Source: Chloroflexota bacterium (GTDB taxonomy: Bacteria > Chloroflexota > Anaerolineae > UBA1429). Taken from it: a DNA stretch of 10,557 nt. The DNA lies in the NCBI GenBank assembly GCA_014360745.1, contig JACIWY010000093.1:1-10557 (forward strand). Direction: 5' to 3'. Shown here piece by piece: positions 5,677 through 10,557 of the stretch (within the stretch, counting starts at the first letter, position 1; every line of letters starts with the position of its first letter). Below the pieces are notes generated by a model that made no database searches, was not told the DNA's origin, and was given only the letters and a program-made list of their open reading frames with translations. The position numbers and the translations under genes are program-made.

Positions 5677-7881
5677 ATGATGCGCCTCATGAACGTTTAC
5701 GCTTTACGGCCGAATCGAGACTTATATCCTTTTTCTCCCGTTCTACCTCTTTTATTGCTTGCGCCGGCGCTCTTGATGACCTTGTTGGCTTGGAGCTCTC
5801 CCGCTGCCGAAGAGCTGCTGAACTTGGCGCTGCTGCTCTATGGCGCGGCCCCGATCCTGGCCTTGCTCACTTGTCGATATCGACGACTTGGCGCCGGCGC
5901 GACCGTTCTGGGGCTGATCGGCATCCTCCTGCTGGCCTTGTCCTGGTTTCGCGAGCCCATGGTCCTGGCCTTCCTGGTGGTGCCCGCGCTCCTCGCCGCT
6001 CTATCGTTGGGGCCGGCGGCGACGGCCTTGGTAGCGCTCCTGCAGACGGTGATGCTGGGCCTTTTGCCGCGTGTGTTCGGCCCGGAGGTGACCCCAGCCG
6101 GGGTCGTGCCGATCATGGGGGCCATCTGGTGTTCGGTCGCCATCCTTTGGGCGATGCGGCGCTCGGTCAACGAGCTGGCCAGGTGGTCGTGGGAACATTT
6201 CAGCCGCGCACAGTCGCTGTTGGAGGAGGCGCGAGATCGCCAGGTAGAGTTAAAGGAGACGTTGGATGCTTTGGCCCGCGCCAACCGCGAGCTGGCCCTG
6301 ATGAACGAAAAGTTGGCCACGTTGCGACTGGTGGCCGAGAACGCCCAAAAGGCCAAGGCGACGTTTGTCAGCAGCGTCAGCCATGAATTCCGCACCCCGC
6401 TGAACATCATCATCGGCCTTACCGAGCTATTGATGGACGCGCCGAGGGTATTCGGCGAGGCTTTGGGGCCCAAGACTCAAGAGGCGGTCGCCACGCTCTA
6501 TCGCAATTGCGAGCACCTTTCCAGTATGATCGAGGATGTGCTCGACCTGAGCCAGGTCGAGGCGGGGCGGTTGGCCATACGCAAGGAATACGTGGATCTG
6601 CGCCAATTGGTGCGCAACGCCCTTGGCGTGATCCTGCCCTTGCTGACGCGAAAGGGCTTGAGCATCGAGGTTTCGATGCCGGACACATTACCGGAGGTCT
6701 ATTGCGATGCCACCCGCATCCGACAGGTCTTGCTGAATCTGGTCAGCAACGCCACCCGTTTTACGGAGCAAGGGGGCATTTCCGTCGCTGTGTCCGTCGA
6801 GGACGGGCATGTGGTGGTGAGCGTACGCGACACGGGCCCCGGTATCGCCCCGGAGGAGGCGGCGCGAATCTTTGAGCCATTCCGACAGGCTACAGAGACA
6901 CAACGCCGGGGTGGGGTCGGTGGGCACGGCTTGGGGCTGGCTATCAGCAAGCAGTTTGTAGAGATGCACCACGGCAAAATGTGGCTGGAAAGCGAGATGG
7001 GCCAGGGCAGCACCTTCTTCTTCAAGCTCCCCATTTCGCCGCCGCCGGAGCCGCTTGCGCCCCCTGAGCGTTGGATCAAAGAAGGCTGGGTAACGCGCTC
7101 GAGCCGCGTCCCCCTCCCTGTCGCGCGGCTGGCGGAGCGGATGATCCTCTTTGACGAGAGCGGCGAGTTACGCCCCGTTTTTGCCCGCTATGCCGACGAC
7201 ACCGAGTTCGTCGAGGCACGGACATTGGGCGACACGGTGTGTAGAGCGCGCGAAATGCCCGCCCAGGCCATTTTGGTCAACAGCCCCACAGAGGCCGATC
7301 TTTTAGAGCGGCTGCGCCTTATCGGCGTCGAGCTCCCCGACATTCCGATCATCGGCTACTGTCTGCCGCAGAAAAACGCCCATGCTCTGTGTGCCGGGGC
7401 GATCGGCTACCTGCTCAAGCCGGTTCATCGGGCAGACCTACAGCGCATCCTGGCGAGCGTCGCCCAACCCATCGGGCGGGTGTTGATCGTCGATGATGAA
7501 GAGGACACGCTCTGGTTTTTGGAGCAGCTCGTAGGCGTATGCGACGAAAGCATCCAGGTGAGCACAGCGGCCAGCGCCGGCGAGGCGTTGGCCAAGATGC
7601 GCTCCTGGCGGCCCGACCTGGTGCTCTTGGACATCGTCTTACCCGATATGGACGGCTGGCAACTGCTGACCATCAAGGCTCAAGAGGAAGCTCTGGTGGA
7701 CATTCCTGTGGCCATTGTGTCCGCCCAGGATCCGTACGAAGGGCCGGCCGCTTCAGAACAAGAGGGAAGCGATCAACTCAGCAGCCCCGTGCTGGCGACA
7801 ACGATGGGGGACGGTTTGGCCATCGGCAAATTGCTCCGCTGCGCCCAGATTATTTCCGCCCTGCTTCTCCAGCCAGACTGA
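5677..7881 (+). CDS. Six-pass membrane hybrid histidine kinase with two C-terminal receiver-type domains
   Basis: The protein has 734 residues from ATG 5677 (a weak AGG sits six bases upstream; ATG 5680 and 5689 are alternatives, and TTG 5659 is unlikely). Six hydrophobic segments at about 23-39, 47-66, 76-91, 95-110, 112-131 and 143-160 form a membrane sensor without a clear extracellular domain. A charged helical linker (about 174-224) leads to a complete kinase core: SHEFRTP with phospho-acceptor His236, N-box LLNLVSNATRF with Asn358, G1 DTGPGI (385-390) and G2 GHGLGLAI (416-423). Two receiver-type domains follow. The first (about 489-594) has no phospho-acceptor Asp (AILVNSP where DLVLLD is expected) but keeps LLKPV with Lys581. 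The second (about 601-725) has the DD acid pair (606-607), Asp652 in LVLLDIVLPDMDG and Ser682, but no Lys-Pro, and it ends in a tail around GKLLRC. It should autophosphorylate and signal through a receiver. The ligand is unknown; flanking sugar genes suggest a nutrient. Confidence 0.88.
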   Translation: MMRLMNVYALRPNRDLYPFSPVLPLLLLAPALLMTLLAWSSPAAEELLNLALLLYGAAPILALLTCRYRRLGAGATVLGLIGILLLALSWFREPMVLAFLVVPALLAALSLGPAATALVALLQTVMLGLLPRVFGPEVTPAGVVPIMGAIWCSVAILWAMRRSVNELARWSWEHFSRAQSLLEEARDRQVELKETLDALARANRELALMNEKLATLRLVAENAQKAKATFVSSVSHEFRTPLNIIIGLTELLMDAPRVFGEALGPKTQEAVATLYRNCEHLSSMIEDVLDLSQVEAGRLAIRKEYVDLRQLVRNALGVILPLLTRKGLSIEVSMPDTLPEVYCDATRIRQVLLNLVSNATRFTEQGGISVAVSVEDGHVVVSVRDTGPGIAPEEAARIFEPFRQATETQRRGGVGGHGLGLAISKQFVEMHHGKMWLESEMGQGSTFFFKLPISPPPEPLAPPERWIKEGWVTRSSRVPLPVARLAERMILFDESGELRPVFARYADDTEFVEARTLGDTVCRAREMPAQAILVNSPTEADLLERLRLIGVELPDIPIIGYCLPQKNAHALCAGAIGYLLKPVHRADLQRILASVAQPIGRVLIVDDEEDTLWFLEQLVGVCDESIQVSTAASAGEALAKMRSWRPDLVLLDIVLPDMDGWQLLTIKAQEEALVDIPVAIVSAQDPYEGPAASEQEGSDQLSSPVLATTMGDGLAIGKLLRCAQIISALLLQPD

Positions 7882-9031
7882 GCGCCCGGCCCAAAGCCTG
7901 GATGAAGGCATGTCGGCGCACCGGCTTGCTCACGCAGACGCTGGCTCCCAGGGCGAGGGCCAACTCCTCTTCTTGCACCACGGAGCAAAGCACGATGGGA
8001 ATATCCCGCGATAGGGGATGTTCGTGCAATTGGGTAAGAAGCTCCCAGCCGTCCATATCGGGCAGCATCAAGTCGAGCACAATAATATCCGGGCGATCCT
8101 GCGCGATGCGCTCCATAACGCTCGCCCCTTCGGCTATCGCCGAGATATCGTATGCCGTACCGGCGGCGGACCATTGGTAAAAGCGGACCAGGTCCTCATT
8201 GTCGTCGACAATCAACACCTTGACGCGCCTGGCGGCGGGCAGAAAAAGGGAAAAGGCCAGGCCCTCGCCCGTCGGTTGGCAGGTCAAAGAGCCCCCTTGC
8301 GCGGCAATCAAGGCGTATCCCACCCAATCTGCAGACGGCGGCGGTGCCATCGTCGGGCTGCCTTGGACGGTTACTTTTATGCTGCCTGGCTCGGCGCGTT
8401 GCGCGCCGAGCTCGACCTGTCCCCGGCTCATGTTCCTGAGCAGGTAACTGATGATCACCACCAACGCCTGGTGCAACACCGAGGGATGCAACGCGGCCGA
8501 CAGATTTGGTTCGCAGGGGGCGGCCTTTAAGGCGATGCCGTGCTTGTCGGCGAGAACCTGGGTGAGCGAGACGGCCTGTTCCAGCGCCTTACCGACATCG
8601 ACGACGCGGTGGGGAGCGTGTTCCGTCAAGGCCGAAATCTCTTTGTGCACCTGTTCATGTTCGACCTGGTGAGCGGCGCCGGCTTGCTCCCACAAGAGGC
8701 GGGCCAACACCTCTATGGCCTGCGTTTGCTGGCGGGCCAGATGCCTGACGGTGATGGCCAATCGCTCGGCGGATTGCTCCTGGGTCAGCTTTTGCAGGTA
8801 GCGCAAGGTCAGGATTTCGGCAAAGCGGCGAGCGCGCGTCTCCGGCGGGCAACCAGCGTTGGGCGCGATCCGGCGAATAGCTTGTTGCACTTTGTCGCGC
8901 AGCGCGTGCAGGTCGGGCTTTGGCCCAAGGCCCAATACGTTGGCCAAGCCGCTGGGGCAAACGAAGGTGGGATCGTAGAGATGCGCAAGCGCCTCGCGCA
9001 ACTCTGCTTGGAACTCGTCAAAATTGGTCAT
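7850..9031 (-). CDS. Regulator with sigma-region-4-like HTH, degenerate HATPase domain and intact receiver
   Basis: The 393-residue soluble protein has three parts. Residues about 68-116 (ILTLRYLQKLTQEQSAERLAI and onward, ending EVLARLLWE) read like a sigma-70 region 4/LuxR-type helix-turn-helix. Residues about 145-265 align by eye with a HATPase domain: VLHQALVVIISYLLRN in place of the N-box, and a C-terminal stretch ending GEGLAFSLFLP resembling the last strands. However, the DxGxG (G1) and GxGLGL (G2) ATP-lid motifs and any H-box phospho-acceptor are missing, so catalysis is unlikely. Residues about 271-393 are a full receiver with Asp276-Asp277, Asp320 in IIVLDLMLPDMDG, Ser350 and Lys369-Pro. 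It could be the phosphorylation partner of the neighbouring hybrid kinase and possibly bind DNA, but both are inferred. The start is ATG 9029-9031 with no good ribosome site; TTG at 9037 would add two residues. Its 3' end overlaps that of the kinase by 32 bases. Confidence 0.8.
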   Translation of the reverse strand: MTNFDEFQAELREALAHLYDPTFVCPSGLANVLGLGPKPDLHALRDKVQQAIRRIAPNAGCPPETRARRFAEILTLRYLQKLTQEQSAERLAITVRHLARQQTQAIEVLARLLWEQAGAAHQVEHEQVHKEISALTEHAPHRVVDVGKALEQAVSLTQVLADKHGIALKAAPCEPNLSAALHPSVLHQALVVIISYLLRNMSRGQVELGAQRAEPGSIKVTVQGSPTMAPPPSADWVGYALIAAQGGSLTCQPTGEGLAFSLFLPAARRVKVLIVDDNEDLVRFYQWSAAGTAYDISAIAEGASVMERIAQDRPDIIVLDLMLPDMDGWELLTQLHEHPLSRDIPIVLCSVVQEEELALALGASVCVSKPVRRHAFIQALGRALSLAGEAGRK

Positions 9032-9064
9032 ATACAAGTCATGCCCAGGTCATCCCCACGTCAT
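9028..9064 (-). promoter_or_regulatory. Three tandem four-codon mini-ORFs linked by ATGA overlaps, leading into the regulator start
   Basis: On the minus strand ATG codons occur at 9064, 9053, 9042 and 9031, exactly 11 bases apart. The first reads ATG ACG TGG GGA TGA, the second ATG ACC TGG GCA TGA and the third ATG ACT TGT ATA TGA. Each TGA overlaps the next ATG as ATGA, and the fourth ATG is the regulator's own start. The peptides would be MTWG, MTWA and MTCI. Since the regulator lacks a clear Shine-Dalgarno, termination-reinitiation through this chain is a plausible way to translate it. The pattern itself is certain; its use is inferred. Confidence 0.6.
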
Positions 9065-9104
9065 GGCCGTTGAGGCGCCTCTCGTTCATAATAGAGATAC
9101 AGCG

Positions 9105-9139
9105 ACCTCCGGCCCGGGCGTTCAGGTAAGAAGGGAGGT
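9105..9139. other. Inverted repeat ACCTCC/GGAGGT in the divergent intergenic region
   Basis: ACCTCC (9105-9110) is the reverse complement of GGAGGT (9134-9139), enclosing a GC-rich loop with GGCCCGGGC. In a rightward transcript it would hide a strong Shine-Dalgarno-like GGGAGGT (9133-9139), but no start codon lies at a suitable distance after it, so the purine run may have another role. The rest of the 9071-9269 gap holds the palindrome at 9163-9183 and no gene I can support. Confidence 0.35.
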
Positions 9140-9162
9140 AACGCGAAAATAGAGAATGCGGG

Positions 9163-9183
9163 CGATCGTTCCTCGAACGGTCG
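9163..9183. promoter_or_regulatory. Imperfect 21-bp palindrome, candidate operator upstream of the sugar-binding protein
   Basis: CGATCGTTC (9163-9171), spacer CTC, and GAACGGTCG (9175-9183) form an inverted repeat with eight of nine positions paired. The half-site recurs at once as CGGTCGTTC (9179-9187), and further CGTTCA copies occur at about 9083 and 9119. Size and symmetry fit a dimeric regulator site placed about 80-110 bases before the lipoprotein start. The promoter itself is unclear: TATCTT at 9246-9251 is a possible -10 without a good -35. Confidence 0.45.
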
Positions 9184-9255
9184 TTCAGACAATCCCATCG
9201 TCCATCTTAATCGCACCTTTAACCGACGTCAAACAAGCATCATGGTATCTTTTAG

Positions 9256-9263
9256 AAAAGGGG
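9256..9263 (+). promoter_or_regulatory. Ribosome binding site deciding the lipoprotein start
   Basis: AAAAGGGG sits directly against an ATG at 9264, which is too close, and six bases before the ATG at 9270, which is the normal distance. This favours 9270 as the start, giving a signal peptide that begins MLNRITRRDML. Confidence 0.6.
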
Positions 9264-9269
9264 ATGAAC

Positions 9270-10557
9270 ATGTTGAATCGTATCACTCGTCGGGATATGC
9301 TTCGTCACGCGGGGGCGGGGGCGGCGGCCCTGCTGCTCGGTGCCTGCGCGCCCAAGGTGATCAAAGAGACAGTCGTCGTCGAAAAGCCGGTCGAGAAGAT
9401 CGTGGAGAAGGTCGTCAAGGAGACGGTCGTCGTCCAAGGCACGCCTCAGGTGGTGGAGAAGGTCGTCAAAGAGACGGTCGTCGTCGAAAAGGGGCGGGAC
9501 ATTTTCAAAGGAGAGTTGACTCTCTGGCACGGTTGGGGCAACACCGGTGGCGGCGGCCTGGCTATGATCGATCAATGTGAGGGGTTCATGAAATTGCACC
9601 CCGAGGTCAAAATGGTTAACGTCTTTGACGCTAACCAGGACAAGTGGATGGCCGCTATTGCTGGAGGTAACCCACCCGACTTGCTTAAGCTTAACGCTCC
9701 GGACATTCCTAGCCTCGGACAGCGCGGTGCGCTGATGCCACTTGATCCCTTTGTTGAGCGTGACAACTGGGATATGAGCCAGTACTTTGATTTTGCCGTG
9801 GATCAGTGCAGTTGGCGAGACAAACTCTACGCCATGACTCATCACCCCGATGTGCGCGTCTTTTATCGGGATCTTGACGTTTTTCAGGAGGTCGGCTTGC
9901 CGCTGGACAAGGCTCCTGCTGACTGGAACGAGGTCTATGAGTGGGGCAAACGGATGACTAAACAAGAGGACGGCCGCTACGTCCGTTTCGGTTTTGTCGC
10001 AAGCTGGACCTCCAATAACTGGAGCGATCAATACATGCAAGCCAACGGTGTCCGGCTTCTGTCCGACGATGGCCGCAAAGCAATCTTTGCCAACGAACTA
10101 GCAGAGGAGGCGATGAGCTTTGTGGTCAAGTGTGTGGACGATATCTGCGGTGGGCGCGACAATGTCGAGGAGTTTGTTGAAGTCAACGCCACGCCTGAAG
10201 GCAAGGGGCCTTATCGTATGTTTCCCTATCATCGTATGGGTATGGTACATTATGGTAACTGGCTCCTCTTCCCGGTAAGCGTTATCAACCCGGAGATGAA
10301 AATAGGTCTGAGTACCATCCCTGGCGGCTACAGTAACGCTAAGGAGCGATTTGTTTTTGGGGGTGGTACTATGGTTGCTATTCCCTCTGGCGCCAAACAT
10401 TGGGAGTTGGCCTGGGAATGGCTCAAGTACCTAGGTGGGCCCGAGGGTGCAGCGCTTGTTCAGGCACGTACAGCAGACATCTCCGGGCGTAAGGAGACCG
10501 CCCGCGATCCCAAGGTTCTCGAGCAGCACATTTATCGCAAAGAGATGGTCGAATTGT
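9270..10557 (+). CDS. Extracellular sugar-binding lipoprotein of an ABC importer (partial, runs off right edge)
   Basis: The open frame continues for 429 codons to the window edge. Residues 1-26 form a lipoprotein signal peptide: ITRRDML resembles a twin-arginine (Tat) motif, then an Ala/Leu core and the lipobox LGAC with Cys26. A charged repeat linker (29-74) holds three copies of K-V-[VI]-K-E-T-V-V-V, a spacer type I recognise from Chloroflexota binding proteins. From about residue 80 (GELTLWHGW) the protein reads as a family 1 solute-binding protein: GNPPDLLKLNAPDIPSLGQR (about 134-153), GALMPLDPFV, then WNEVYEWGKRMTK, VFGGGTMVAIPSGAKHWELA near the C-terminal half, and FLMxL-like EWLKYLGGPEGA. 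It captures a carbohydrate outside the membrane for import; permease and C-terminal part lie beyond the window. Start 9270 is chosen from the RBS. An in-frame ATG at 9156 would put 38 extra residues before the signal peptide and is unlikely. Many T-ending codons and lower GC set it apart from its neighbours. Confidence 0.88.
   Translation, partial: MLNRITRRDMLRHAGAGAAALLLGACAPKVIKETVVVEKPVEKIVEKVVKETVVVQGTPQVVEKVVKETVVVEKGRDIFKGELTLWHGWGNTGGGGLAMIDQCEGFMKLHPEVKMVNVFDANQDKWMAAIAGGNPPDLLKLNAPDIPSLGQRGALMPLDPFVERDNWDMSQYFDFAVDQCSWRDKLYAMTHHPDVRVFYRDLDVFQEVGLPLDKAPADWNEVYEWGKRMTKQEDGRYVRFGFVASWTSNNWSDQYMQANGVRLLSDDGRKAIFANELAEEAMSFVVKCVDDICGGRDNVEEFVEVNATPEGKGPYRMFPYHRMGMVHYGNWLLFPVSVINPEMKIGLSTIPGGYSNAKERFVFGGGTMVAIPSGAKHWELAWEWLKYLGGPEGAALVQARTADISGRKETARDPKVLEQHIYRKEMVEL
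9354..9491 (+). repeat. Three imperfect in-frame repeats encoding the lipoprotein linker
   Basis: Units starting at 9354, 9408 and 9459 (steps of 54 and 51 bases) each encode K-V-[VI]-K-E-T-V-V-V-[EQ]. The core GAGACGGTCGTCGTC is identical in the second and third copies and differs by one base in the first. A shorter related stretch (VEKIVEK) lies between copies one and two. The repeats are in frame, so copy-number change would lengthen or shorten the tether without breaking the protein. Confidence 0.8.

Noticed and set aside
5316..6386. 356-codon plus-strand frame crossing the ThuA-like gene and the kinase membrane region
   Set aside because: It runs antisense to one clear gene and out of frame with another, and contains no recognisable motif.
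9156..9269. Upstream in-frame ATG extending the lipoprotein by 38 residues
   Set aside because: No ribosome site at a normal distance, and it would bury the signal peptide; AAAAGGGG fits ATG 9270.
9252..10040. 262-codon open frame on the minus strand opposite the sugar-binding lipoprotein
   Set aside because: Its sequence shows no family motif and it is fully antisense to a gene with clear signal peptide, lipobox and binding-protein motifs; the Asp/Leu/His repeats are the mirror of the linker repeats.

Overview
The window looks like chromosomal DNA from an uncultured, GC-rich bacterium, most likely a Chloroflexota member (Anaerolineae/Caldilineae-like). This rests on three things. A solute-binding lipoprotein carries a VVEKVVKETVVV-type repeat linker. 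A regulator joins a sigma-region-4-like helix-turn-helix to a degenerate HATPase and a receiver. A membrane hybrid kinase ends in a receiver tail of a type I associate with that phylum. The assignment is recognition from memory, not a search. There are nine protein genes, two of them cut by the window edges. I saw no rRNA, tRNA, CRISPR array, transposase or phage gene, and no gene-free stretch longer than about 240 bases.

Left part (1-2678). A minus-strand alkaline phosphatase/phosphodiesterase-family gene runs off the left edge. Opposite it, from a shared promoter region with a palindromic -10 (ATTATAAT), runs a plus-strand pair: a Gfo/Idh/MocA oxidoreductase and an aldo/keto reductase of the D-threo-aldose (L-fucose) 1-dehydrogenase type. 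A 14-bp perfect hairpin lies between the two.

Middle (2680-5599). A minus-strand operon driven by a good sigma-70 promoter (TTGACA-17-TATCCT) encodes a ThuA-like protein, a second Gfo/Idh/MocA oxidoreductase and a GHMP sugar kinase. It meets the plus-strand pair tail to tail with one base between stop codons. Together these five genes look like a sugar or glycoside catabolic cluster: oxidation by NAD(P)-dependent dehydrogenases, ThuA-type handling of a keto-sugar intermediate, and phosphorylation of a freed sugar. The substrate cannot be read from the sequence.

Signalling pair (5630-9070). A six-pass membrane hybrid histidine kinase with two tandem receiver-type domains faces, tail to tail and with a 32-bp overlap, a soluble regulator made of an HTH, a degenerate ATPase domain and an intact receiver. 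The first two receivers are degenerate in complementary ways. The regulator's start is preceded by three tandem four-codon mini-ORFs linked by ATGA stop/start overlaps and built on an exact 11-bp period. This is the most unusual signal in the window.

Right edge (9070-10557). A divergent intergenic region with an imperfect 21-bp palindrome precedes an extracellular sugar-binding lipoprotein of an ABC importer, cut by the right edge. It is the likely uptake entry point for the sugar system, with the adjacent regulators as candidates for sensing.
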